Both the position numbers and the translations under genes were made by a program. Shown in pieces: positions 55,003-62,778 of a DNA stretch of 64,000 nt. The stretch lies in contig CAJTCV010000001.1 in the NCBI GenBank assembly GCA_910574805.1, forward strand, positions 1 through 64,000. The letters run 5' to 3'. A model generated the notes under the pieces. The model ran no database searches. It was given only the letters and a program-made list of their open reading frames with translations, and was not told the origin of the DNA. The stretch is from Lachnospiraceae bacterium. GTDB lineage: Bacteria; Bacillota; Clostridia; Lachnospirales; Lachnospiraceae. Each line of letters starts with the position of its first letter. Positions within the stretch are counted from its first letter, which is position 1.

Positions 55003-55806
55003 TCATTCCGTTTTATTATGTCTGGAATATGACTTTTTCTCTGCACAGATCATAAAAAGCGGCGTCGCCGCCTCATGAACCTTCTCTTCTTCATCCCATA
55101 CCAGTTCTCCTGTATCAGGCAGGATTTTTATCACACCCATCCCTGTCTCTTTCAGGACTCTCCCGTCCCATTCCGGCCGATGTTCCTTCGACAGCGGCAG
55201 CGTCCTGGCGATTTTCTCCAGATCCTGCGCCTTCTGTCTTCCGATCTTGTCATGGACGGCGTGGGGATAAAGCCTGTGATAATTCTCATGGGCCGCATCA
55301 TGACGCATTTTCTGCTCTTCGTCAAAGAGATACAGATACCAGTTGGCGTCAAAATAGACCATACGGCCTCCGGGTGTCAGAACCCGCTTCCATTCCCTGA
55401 GCGCCTCCTCTGGCTTCTCCAGATTCCAAAGTACATTTCTGGACACCACCAGATCAAAGCTTCCATCTGCAAAAGGCAGATGTTCCCCGTCATATAAGAC
55501 AAATTCCGCCTTCGCTCCATACGCTTCGGCATTTTCCCGGGCATGTACAAGCATTTCTTCGGTCACATCCACCGCACAGACCTGATGGCCCGCCAGCGCC
55601 AGGTTGATGGCAAAAAAGCCCGGGCCGGTTCCCACATCCAGAATCTTCACAGACTCTTTTGCCGGCGCATGCTGCAGAATCAGATTTCTCCATGCATCCC
55701 TTTTCCAGTTGTTCAGTTCCTCTATATTCTGTCTGGAATAGCTCTCGGAACGGACCCCCCAGTATGATTTCAGTCCCTCCAGAACGTTATCCGGCCTGTT
55801 CTCCAT
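55003..55806 (-). CDS. SAM-dependent methyltransferase (module 2)
   Basis: This 267-residue class I methyltransferase is paralogous to the one at 49002. It has VKILDVGTGPGFFAINLA, VCAVDVTEEMLVHAREN, FDLVVSRNVLWNLEKPEEAL and GGRMVYFDANWYLYLF. The shared tail with a PLS/STRT-type helix (ARTLPLSKEHRPEWD) suggests the same acceptor class. It leads module 2 behind promoter copy 4. Confidence 0.85.
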   Translation of the reverse strand: MENRPDNVLEGLKSYWGVRSESYSRQNIEELNNWKRDAWRNLILQHAPAKESVKILDVGTGPGFFAINLALAGHQVCAVDVTEEMLVHARENAEAYGAKAEFVLYDGEHLPFADGSFDLVVSRNVLWNLEKPEEALREWKRVLTPGGRMVYFDANWYLYLFDEEQKMRHDAAHENYHRLYPHAVHDKIGRQKAQDLEKIARTLPLSKEHRPEWDGRVLKETGMGVIKILPDTGELVWDEEEKVHEAATPLFMICAEKKSYSRHNKTE

Positions 55807-55872
55807 CTCTCTTTTCCTCCTGTTCCCTCTCCTTTGACACAGAAAAACTGCCTGCTGCAGTTTTCTGTGTCA

Positions 55873-55917
55873 AAGATATCATATTTGCACCAGGTCCACA
55901 AGCCGGGTGGGGGGATA
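55873..55917 (-). promoter_or_regulatory. Shared-motif promoter, copy 4 (module 2 methyltransferase)
   Basis: Minus strand: ATATCCCCCCACCCGGC abuts TTGTGG (55896-55901), then 17 bases, then TATCTT (55873-55878). The C-rich block and flanking CCGG are identical to copy 2 over about 15 bases. Confidence 0.72.
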
Positions 55918-55993
55918 TTTCCGGCCCGTAAAAACCTCTCTTTCGCATGGTCTGGCGCATATGGACAATATGGACAATAATTGTATTTTACAG

Positions 55994-56022
55994 TTGAATT
56001 TCCAATGCAATTCTTATATACT
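55994..56022 (+). promoter_or_regulatory. Promoter of the ferredoxin gene
   Basis: TTGAAT (55994-55999), 17 bases, TATACT (56017-56022). TATGGACAA occurs twice in tandem just upstream (about 55961-55978). The ribosome site is AAAGGAGG before ATG 56062. Confidence 0.6.
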
Positions 56023-56061
56023 GAATACAGCTGAATAATTAATATACAAAGGAGGACTCAG

Positions 56062-56448
56062 ATGAAAAAACTATCTGTGAAAAAAGGCAGCGAATGTATG
56101 GCTTGCCTGGCATGCGCGCAGGCATGTTCCGAAGCATTTTACAAGGTAATGGATCCCGGCAGATCCTGCATTCAGATCGTGGAAAAGAATGGTACGCCGA
56201 AGCCGTCCGTCTGTGCACAGTGCGGAAAATGTGCGAAGACCTGTGAGGCAGGTGCGATCAAGCAGAACGCAAAGGGTGTCTATGTGATCGACAAGAAAGC
56301 CTGCACAGGCTGTGGAAAATGCGTGGAAGTCTGCCCGTTCCATGTAATGGTAAAAGCAGAGGATTCACCGGTCACAAGCAAATGTATCGCATGCGGCATC
56401 TGTGTCAAAGCCTGTCCCATGGAGATCCTGGAGATCGTGGAAAAATAA
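56062..56448 (+). CDS. Four-cluster 4Fe-4S ferredoxin-like protein
   Basis: This is a 128-residue protein with four CxxCxxCxxxC sets: Cys12-22, Cys51-61, Cys81-91 and Cys108-118, plus Cys36. Sixteen ligands can hold four [4Fe-4S] clusters, the arrangement of HycB/DmsB/CooF-type electron-transfer subunits, though here the protein is short and stands alone. There is no signal peptide, so it acts in the cytoplasm. The partner oxidoreductase is not encoded nearby. It has its own promoter and terminator. Confidence 0.88.
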   Translation: MKKLSVKKGSECMACLACAQACSEAFYKVMDPGRSCIQIVEKNGTPKPSVCAQCGKCAKTCEAGAIKQNAKGVYVIDKKACTGCGKCVEVCPFHVMVKAEDSPVTSKCIACGICVKACPMEILEIVEK

Positions 56449-56452
56449 TCAG

Positions 56453-56480
56453 AAGGAGGAGCATCGCGCTCCTCCTTTTT
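56453..56480. terminator. Terminator between ferredoxin and chemoreceptor genes
   Basis: AAGGAGGAGC pairs with GCTCCTCCTT around a 5-base loop and is followed by a T-run on the plus strand. The convergent chemoreceptor gene ends 15 bases away. Confidence 0.75.
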
Positions 56481-56494
56481 ATCGTCTGTATCTT

Positions 56495-58141
56495 CTACAT
56501 ATTTTTAAGCCTGAAAGCCCCAATCAGGTTCTTGAGCAGACCGGCCTGAGACGAAAGCTCCTCACTGGCAGCCGCACACTCCTCGCTGGTGGCAGAGTTG
56601 GTCTGGACCACCGATGCAATCTGGTCGATCCCGTCGCTCACCTGTACAATGGCCGCCCTCTGCTTCTCGATCGCATCCACCACCACAGACATTCTGGAGG
56701 TTACATTGCCTGCCAGCTCTCCAGTCCGGTCCAGCGCCTCCGTAACTTTGTTCACCACATCACTGCCTTCTGTAACCGCACGGATCGAGCTCTCGATCAG
56801 CTCCTGCGTCGCCTTGGCAGCCACATCCGATTTTGAAGCAAGATTGCTCACCTCGTCAGCCACCACTGCAAAGCCCTTGCCTGCAGAGCCTGCCCTTGCC
56901 GCTTCCACTGCTGCATTCAGGGCAAGGATATTGATCTGAAACGCGATATTTTCGATTGTGGAGATGATGGAATTGATTTCCCTGGACGAACGGGAGATAT
57001 TTTCCATGGCCACATTCAAATCTTTCACATGCTCCATACTGACTCCCAGCTGAGCACCCGCCTGATTGACAAAATCCCCTGCCTCTGCTGCAGCCGCTGA
57101 TGTCTTCTGCGCATGATCAGAGATATTGGCGATGGTCGCGGAGATCTCTTCCACGGAGCTTGCCTGCTCTGTAGCGCCCTGAGCAAGGTTCTGGGCGCTG
57201 CTGGACACCTGCTCAGACCCCGAAGAGACCTGTGCAGCGCTGACCGCAATCTGACCCATGGTACTGTTCATCGCACTCTGGATCCGATCCAGCGACCTTT
57301 TGATGGACTGAAAATCCCCCAGATAGTCCTGAACCGCGTCCTGCGTCAGATCCCCATCCGCAATGGAGCCAAGCACATCTGAGATCTCACCGATATATCC
57401 ACGCAGCCGCCGGATCGTCTCTTCAAACATCGTACCCAGTACGCCGACCTCATCATCAGACTGTATGTCAACTTTGACTTCCTCGTTGCCGGCAAGACCC
57501 AGGTCTCCTTTTTCCAGCCGCGCAGCGATCCGGGTGATCTCGCCCAGCGGGACTGACACCCGTTTTTTGAGATAAGCCGCCATCACCATTCCGCAGAGGA
57601 CAATGGCAAGAAGGCTCACCAGAGCGGCTATGACGATTACCTTCGCAGTCTCCTGCCTCGCCTCTGCCATGGAAATCCCGGCAAAAATCAGACCGTTGAT
57701 CTGTCCGTCTGCTCCCCGGGTAGGAACATAGGAGCACAAGTATGTTTCCTCCAGTATCATTGCCTCGCCCACATAAGCCTGCCCCTTCTGCAGCACAATC
57801 TCGCTCACATCCGACGAAAGCCTGGTTCCTGTCACCCGCTTTCCATCCTGTATGACAGTGCTGTAGGCACGGGTATCGCCTTCAAAAATTGTAAATTCAC
57901 AGTTCATCCGGCTCTTCAGATCATCCAGCATCTGGTTCAGATCCGTATCTGCAGATGCCTGTTCCAGCTCCAGCGCCAGCATGCTGGTACCGTTTGTGCA
58001 TTGCTCTTTCTGCATCTTCGTAACCAGAGTGGTGAACATCGAGACGCAGACCGCCACTGCCAGTATGCCGGAAATCGCCTGCAGGATCATCACAACATAA
58101 CCAACCTTGCGTCCTATACTCCTGTATTTTCTGCCTTCCAT
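56495..58141 (-). CDS. Methyl-accepting chemotaxis protein
   Basis: This 548-residue chemoreceptor has a first membrane helix (about 12-38) and an extracellular single-Cache-type sensor (about 40-170, with GKRVTGTRLSSDVSEIVLQK and YVPTRGADGQINGLIFAGIS). A second helix (about 172-198), a HAMP domain and a long coiled-coil signalling domain follow. The hairpin tip that binds CheA/CheW reads ENIAFQINILALNAAVEAAR. The ligand is unknown. No che or flagellar gene is in the window. Confidence 0.92.
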   Translation of the reverse strand: MEGRKYRSIGRKVGYVVMILQAISGILAVAVCVSMFTTLVTKMQKEQCTNGTSMLALELEQASADTDLNQMLDDLKSRMNCEFTIFEGDTRAYSTVIQDGKRVTGTRLSSDVSEIVLQKGQAYVGEAMILEETYLCSYVPTRGADGQINGLIFAGISMAEARQETAKVIVIAALVSLLAIVLCGMVMAAYLKKRVSVPLGEITRIAARLEKGDLGLAGNEEVKVDIQSDDEVGVLGTMFEETIRRLRGYIGEISDVLGSIADGDLTQDAVQDYLGDFQSIKRSLDRIQSAMNSTMGQIAVSAAQVSSGSEQVSSSAQNLAQGATEQASSVEEISATIANISDHAQKTSAAAAEAGDFVNQAGAQLGVSMEHVKDLNVAMENISRSSREINSIISTIENIAFQINILALNAAVEAARAGSAGKGFAVVADEVSNLASKSDVAAKATQELIESSIRAVTEGSDVVNKVTEALDRTGELAGNVTSRMSVVVDAIEKQRAAIVQVSDGIDQIASVVQTNSATSEECAAASEELSSQAGLLKNLIGAFRLKNM

Positions 58142-58259
58142 CTCCTTATCTCCTTACTTTAAAATTATGTTGGCACCGCAGACCGGCGCAGTATCATGTA
58201 TGGCGACATTATAGCATATGTCTGCCTCCTTTGAAAACCCTCACTTTGCCCGACTTTCA

Positions 58260-59435
58260 TCAGGCGTCTTCACCGATCCACTGCACCATCTGTGCTTCAT
58301 GCCGTTCCGGGAGTACCAGATTCCTCATCATCTTCCGGACAGCTTCCTCCGGCACGGTCATGGACCGGCTCTGATTCCTGCAGAGCCGCTCTTCCCAGCC
58401 GGTTTCCAGATAGACAATTCTCACAGACGCACGATAATCCTGAAACAGCCGGACCTGCTTCTCCCGCAGAGAAGGGGTTACATTGGTGGCATTCCATACA
58501 AAAGACTCCTTCCTCCGCAGATATTCCCTCGCCTTTTCCCGGGCGGCAGCCGCCACCGGTCCCTGCGGTTCTCCAGGAGATACTCCCAGCTCCTTCCGGA
58601 TCTCATCCAGAGAGATCATGGGCATATCAGTCAGATGTTTCCGGATCCACGTATCCTTTCCCGTACCCGGAAGACCTGACATGAGGATCACCTCTCCCCA
58701 GGTATCGTCGTACAGCTCCTGCTCCGGCCGGACCCGCCTTCCGGACAGAAAAGCATGCTCTGCATATGAGGAGGCAAAGGAAAAAGGAGCATCCAAACAG
58801 CCCTGCTCTTCTGCAAGCTCCGCACACAGATGCGCCAGATCCACAGATTCCCGGATGTTCTCATACACCCTCCCACGCACATCGGCTTCCACCAGAACAC
58901 ACAGCAGGCGGATGGTAAAATCTCCTGCCAGTTCTCCGTTTGCCGCGATCTTCAGAAGTCTCCGTTCCGGATCCTTCTGATCCAGAATATGTGTGGGAAT
59001 AGAATGATATCGGATCAGATTGCAGATCGTCTCTCTGAACTCCATCTGTTCCGGTGTTCCGCCGACTCCATATACGGTATACAGAAGTTCTCTGGCCATC
59101 CTCGCTCCCACTGCCGTATGATTCGGAGACACCAGGCAGCCATCCTCCAGCTTCGTACAGGGAATTTTGCCCAGATCATGCAGCAGAGCCGCCAGGAAGA
59201 CTTCCATGCGCTGCCTCCCGGGAAGCATCCGAAAGGACTCCATGCCGGCAAGCGTCTCACAGACCATCCGCGTGTGGGTCCACACATCCCCTTCTCCGTG
59301 CCAGACGGGATTCTGACCGGTCTTTTCCATGTCAGCAAAATATGTATGAAGTCCGGACACATACCATGCGTTCCAGTCGATCTTCCAGTCCGGAGGCGTC
59401 GGCACCAGAGCCAGAAGTTTTCTCCATTCTTCCAT
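58260..59435 (-). CDS. HD domain / polynucleotide kinase (HD-Pnk type RNA end-healing enzyme)
   Basis: This is a 391-residue two-domain protein. Residues 30-215 are an HD phosphohydrolase with His54 (WTHT), His86-Asp87 (LLHDLGK) and a later His in SPNHTAVGARM. Residues 245-391 are a P-loop kinase with GLPGTGKDTW (254-263), SLDEIRKELG and the lid region RNQSR. This HD-Pnk order is known from bacterial RNA-repair enzymes in which the HD part removes a 2',3' phosphate and the kinase part phosphorylates the 5'-OH end. It starts six bases after the RNA ligase stop, strongly supporting a break-healing and sealing pair. Confidence 0.82.
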   Translation of the reverse strand: MEEWRKLLALVPTPPDWKIDWNAWYVSGLHTYFADMEKTGQNPVWHGEGDVWTHTRMVCETLAGMESFRMLPGRQRMEVFLAALLHDLGKIPCTKLEDGCLVSPNHTAVGARMARELLYTVYGVGGTPEQMEFRETICNLIRYHSIPTHILDQKDPERRLLKIAANGELAGDFTIRLLCVLVEADVRGRVYENIRESVDLAHLCAELAEEQGCLDAPFSFASSYAEHAFLSGRRVRPEQELYDDTWGEVILMSGLPGTGKDTWIRKHLTDMPMISLDEIRKELGVSPGEPQGPVAAAAREKAREYLRRKESFVWNATNVTPSLREKQVRLFQDYRASVRIVYLETGWEERLCRNQSRSMTVPEEAVRKMMRNLVLPERHEAQMVQWIGEDA

Positions 59436-59441
59436 CTTCTG

Positions 59442-60260
59442 TCACCCCTCCATCGGAAGCTCCGGCAAAAACAGGGCTTCTGTCCCGATCCGGAGCTGAT
59501 TCGGTATAATGGGCCGGTCCAGCCAGTGGGAATCCGATGCAAGAATACACTGCATAAAAGAAGCTCTCACATATTTCAGCCGTTCTGTTACACATCCGTT
59601 CTGCTCCACCTTAAGATACAGTCCTTCCATCAGACCGGAGCCCTCCGTCTCCCGGCACTGGCGCTCCGCGTCCAGCCCCTCTTTTTCACACCATGCCCGC
59701 AGACGATCCATGTGTCCCGGACGTATGTACAGGGACGGCCCGATCAGCGACAGAAGCTCTTCCTGATCCCTGAACCCGCCTTCCCTGAGCACAGGCACAG
59801 AAACCACCGGCATCTGCCGGGTCAGTTTTCTCCTGGACGGAGTATCCAGAAAACAGCCGCTCTCCCGATCCAGAATATCAAATTCCAGAAAATAATGAGG
59901 CAGCGCATCATAATAGACACTGTGCTTGGCATACATCCATTCCCCATACATCACATATCGGCGGCCAAGCACCTGATAAAATACATCCCTGTGCACACTG
60001 GCCCACTGTTTCAGAAGATTATAATGCCGCTCCCGATAGCCGCCGGTCAGATAGTGCCCCCTGCTCTGGAGCAGCAACTCCCCGTCTTTTCCAAAAGAAA
60101 TGGCAGAATTGGCTCCGTCGCATTTTTCCTCCACCACCAGATGTTTTCCCCTGATATCTGCAAAAGGGATCTGACTCAGATCCTCATCTCCCGGCTGAAG
60201 CCTGGAGCCGGACAGATGCGGAGTCCTTGGATATTTGACCAGTCCTGTATTTCTGTCCAT
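59442..60260 (-). CDS. ATP-dependent RNA ligase
   Basis: This is a nucleotidyltransferase-fold ligase of about 272 residues. Motif I is VEEKCDGANSAISF, with the Lys that would take AMP. Motif III-like YVMYGEWMYAKHS, motif IV-like GLMEGLYLKVEQ and motif V-like ERLKYVRASF follow. It resembles Rnl2-type RNA ligases more than DNA ligases. A GTG-started frame opens at 60314, but AGGAGG eight bases before ATG 60260 fixes the start. With the HD-Pnk gene it forms a two-gene RNA-repair operon. The targets may be tRNAs cut by toxins. Confidence 0.82.
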   Translation of the reverse strand: MDRNTGLVKYPRTPHLSGSRLQPGDEDLSQIPFADIRGKHLVVEEKCDGANSAISFGKDGELLLQSRGHYLTGGYRERHYNLLKQWASVHRDVFYQVLGRRYVMYGEWMYAKHSVYYDALPHYFLEFDILDRESGCFLDTPSRRKLTRQMPVVSVPVLREGGFRDQEELLSLIGPSLYIRPGHMDRLRAWCEKEGLDAERQCRETEGSGLMEGLYLKVEQNGCVTERLKYVRASFMQCILASDSHWLDRPIIPNQLRIGTEALFLPELPMEG

Positions 60261-60332
60261 CATCCTTTCCTCCTCTTCATTTAAAAAAGATGCGGAGGCC
60301 TTCCGGCCCCGCACCCTGCCTGTCTTCCTCTC

Positions 60333-61214
60333 TCATCCCCTGGGATGCACTCTGCTGTATTCCGTCTTTGTCCCCTTCTGAAATCCCGCATATACCTGCG
60401 TGGACATCAGATCCGTATACCCCAGGATCTCCTGGATCGTATGGAGCTCGGCCCCGTTGGAAGCCATATGCGCCGCACAGGAATGACGGAACATCCTGGG
60501 AGTAATGTCCTTCTCGATCCCCGCCTTCTTCGCATAGCTTTTTAAAATCTTCCAGAACCCCTGTCTGCTCATGGGCGCGCCGGAGCAGTTCAAAAACAGA
60601 TACTCTGTGCCCGCCTCTTTCAGGAAATGCTCCCTGCTCTTCTCCATATACTGCATCAGAGCCAGTCCTGCCTTGGAACCGAAGGGAACCATCCGCTCCC
60701 GCTCTCCGTCTCTGCAGATGACCCAGCCAAAACGCAGGTTCAGATCTCTGACCCCAAGATGCACCAGCTCGCTGACCCGCATCCCTGTGGCGTAGAGAAG
60801 CTCCAGCATGGCTTTGTCCCGATAGCCCTTGGGATTCTCCAGAGAAGGCTGTTCCAGCAGATGCTCCATCTCCTGGATCGTCAGGATTCCCGGCATGTGT
60901 TTCTCCACCTTCGGCGCCTTCAGGCTGAATGCCGGATCCTCTTCGATCCTCCGGTTCCGGACCAGATACTCAAAAAATGCTTTCATGGACGCAATATAGC
61001 GGGATATGGTGGAAGCCGCCATACCGCCCTTCTCCAGTGACAGCACATAGGCATTCAAAAGAGTAGCCGTAATGTCACCGGCCGAGCTGATCCCCTGTCC
61101 TCTGGCATACAGCATCATCTTCACCAGATCGCTCTGGTAAGACATCACTGTATTATGAGACGCTTTTTTCACATCTTCCAGATATGTTACGAAATATCGT
61201 ATCTCCTCATCCAT
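60333..61214 (-). CDS. XerD-like tyrosine recombinase with altered active site
   Basis: This 293-residue protein has the Xer layout and length: an N-terminal SAM-like domain and a C-terminal catalytic fold. The first Arg (ATGMRVSEL), second Arg (RMFRHS) and Tyr (TQVYAGF) are present. The HxxR motif reads RxxR (TPRMFRHS), the second His is replaced by Tyr (LGYTDL), and the catalytic-Lys hairpin GKGxKxR reads RDGERER. It may be catalytically weak or act only with a partner. It lies between the RNA ligase and spoIIM. Confidence 0.8.
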   Translation of the reverse strand: MDEEIRYFVTYLEDVKKASHNTVMSYQSDLVKMMLYARGQGISSAGDITATLLNAYVLSLEKGGMAASTISRYIASMKAFFEYLVRNRRIEEDPAFSLKAPKVEKHMPGILTIQEMEHLLEQPSLENPKGYRDKAMLELLYATGMRVSELVHLGVRDLNLRFGWVICRDGERERMVPFGSKAGLALMQYMEKSREHFLKEAGTEYLFLNCSGAPMSRQGFWKILKSYAKKAGIEKDITPRMFRHSCAAHMASNGAELHTIQEILGYTDLMSTQVYAGFQKGTKTEYSRVHPRG

Positions 61215-61284
61215 TCTTATACCCTCAATACTATAAACATGCTTACAGTATAACTAAGAACGGCTCTGATTTCAATCTTTTTTC

Positions 61285-61839
61285 TCACATTTTCCTGAGA
61301 ATCTGCTGCAGGATGAGTGGATTCAGATACACCTCCGTCACAATACCGAAAATCAGAAAAAAGAAACCTGCAGATACAAAAAACAAATATTTTTTCCGGC
61401 TGCTTCCCCGTTTCCAGATCCACAAAAGCATCCATCCAAAGGCCGGTACATAAAAAAAGATCTGCGGCACCACTCCCGTCACACAGATCAGCACTCCCTT
61501 CAGCCCCAGACGGACCGTGGAGATACTGATCAGCGTCCCCCAGGTCATCCCCAGCAGGAACAGAATCCCTCCCATAAAAAACGGAGCCGCCGGGAGCGCC
61601 GCACAGCAGACCAGAAACGCATACTGTCCAAAACGGTATCCGCCCACATATTTTAAAAGCTTTCTGTATTCAATATGCAGCGACGCGTACTGATTCAGAA
61701 AATATTCACTGAAGATCCCCGCAAAGCTGGATTCATCCAGTGTCTGTACAAACAGGATCCCTGCCAGAAGCCCTGCAAAAAAGAGGATCAGACAGGTTCC
61801 GGGACTGATTCCTTTCCGATAGACCAATGTTTCTCTCAT
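61285..61839 (-). CDS. spoIIM: Stage II sporulation protein M-like membrane protein
   Basis: This 184-residue polytopic protein has about five helices and conserved SpoIIM-type segments FFAGLLAGILFVQ, FFMGGILFLLGMTWGTLIS and GLKGVLICVTGVVPQIFFYV. In Bacilli, SpoIIM with SpoIID and SpoIIP drives septal peptidoglycan dissolution and engulfment. A ribosome site GGGAGG sits eight bases before ATG 61839, inside a terminator-like stem. Confidence 0.82.
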   Translation of the reverse strand: MRETLVYRKGISPGTCLILFFAGLLAGILFVQTLDESSFAGIFSEYFLNQYASLHIEYRKLLKYVGGYRFGQYAFLVCCAALPAAPFFMGGILFLLGMTWGTLISISTVRLGLKGVLICVTGVVPQIFFYVPAFGWMLLWIWKRGSSRKKYLFFVSAGFFFLIFGIVTEVYLNPLILQQILRKM

Positions 61840-61840
61840 G

Positions 61841-61872
61841 AAAAAACCTCCCTACTCATTTTATGAGCAGGG
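61841..61872 (-). terminator. Terminator of proC overlapping the spoIIM ribosome site
   Basis: On the minus strand CCCTGCTCAT pairs with ATGAGTAGGG around a 3-base loop, runs through AGG into TTTTTT and ends at the spoIIM ATG. The 3' arm supplies the GGGAGG of spoIIM. Confidence 0.65.
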
Positions 61873-61880
61873 AAGTCCCG

Positions 61881-62678
61881 CTATGACATCTTTGTACATT
61901 TTTGAAAGACAGCCTCTGAAGCCTTCAGAACAGCATTTCTCATTCCGTACGCCTCCAGCGCCGCCACACCGTCTATGGTCGTCCCTGCCGGACTGCACAC
62001 CTTATCCTTGAGCTCTCCCGGATGTTCTCCGGTCTCAAGGACCATCGCTGCTGCTCCTTTTACCGCCTGGGCTGCAAATATGTATGCCTGTTTTCTGGGC
62101 ATGCCGCACCGGACTGCGCCGTCTGCCAGCGCCTCGATGAACATATACACATATGCCGGAGAGCTGCCGCTGGCACAGACCACTGCGTTCATAAGCTTTT
62201 CGTCTACATATTCTGCCTTCCCGCATGCGCCGAACAGCTTCTCCAGCACATTCAGCTCCAGATCTGAAAATTCTTCTTTCACACAGCTGATCCCCGTCAT
62301 GCCTTCTCCGATCATGGCCGGTGTATTCGGCATCACACGGATGATTCTTTTATCTGCACCCAGATTCAGCTTCAGTTCTTCGATCGTCTTCCCGGGAGCC
62401 AGAGAAATGATCACATGCTCCGGTGTCAGCATATAGCGAATCCCCTTCAGAACTTCATCATAAAACTGCGGTTTTACCGCCAGGATCAGATATTTGCTCT
62501 TGTTGGCACATTCTGCGTTGGAATCTGTGTACTCCACCCCTGTCTTCTCGTAGATCCGTCTTTTTGTCTCCACTGTCTTTGCACAGAACAGCAGTTCTTC
62601 CTTTGGGAAGGTTTTCAGCGCCCCCATGAGGATCGCCGTACCCATATTTCCCATTCCAATAAAACCGATTCTTGACAT
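61881..62678 (-). CDS. proC: Pyrroline-5-carboxylate reductase
   Basis: This 265-residue NAD(P)H enzyme performs the last step of proline synthesis. It has the Rossmann start IGFIGMGNMGTAILMG, AVKPQFYDEVL, VMPNTPAMIGEGMTG and the signature PAGTTIDGVAALE near the C-terminus. Length is normal for ProC. It lies between rny and spoIIM with terminators on both sides, so it is likely monocistronic. Confidence 0.94.
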   Translation of the reverse strand: MSRIGFIGMGNMGTAILMGALKTFPKEELLFCAKTVETKRRIYEKTGVEYTDSNAECANKSKYLILAVKPQFYDEVLKGIRYMLTPEHVIISLAPGKTIEELKLNLGADKRIIRVMPNTPAMIGEGMTGISCVKEEFSDLELNVLEKLFGACGKAEYVDEKLMNAVVCASGSSPAYVYMFIEALADGAVRCGMPRKQAYIFAAQAVKGAAAMVLETGEHPGELKDKVCSPAGTTIDGVAALEAYGMRNAVLKASEAVFQKCTKMS

Positions 62679-62739
62679 CTTTCAGTACCTCCTGATGGAC
62701 GATCCGGCGAATATCTCCAGACACCTGACCATCCTGCCG

Positions 62740-62771
62740 AAAAAGGGACACCGTACAGATACGGTATCCCT
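62740..62771 (-). terminator. Terminator of rny
   Basis: On the minus strand GGGATACCGTA pairs with TACGGTGTCCC around a 4-base loop and is followed by TTTTT, eight bases behind the rny stop. Confidence 0.75.
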
Positions 62772-62778
62772 CTTCTTT

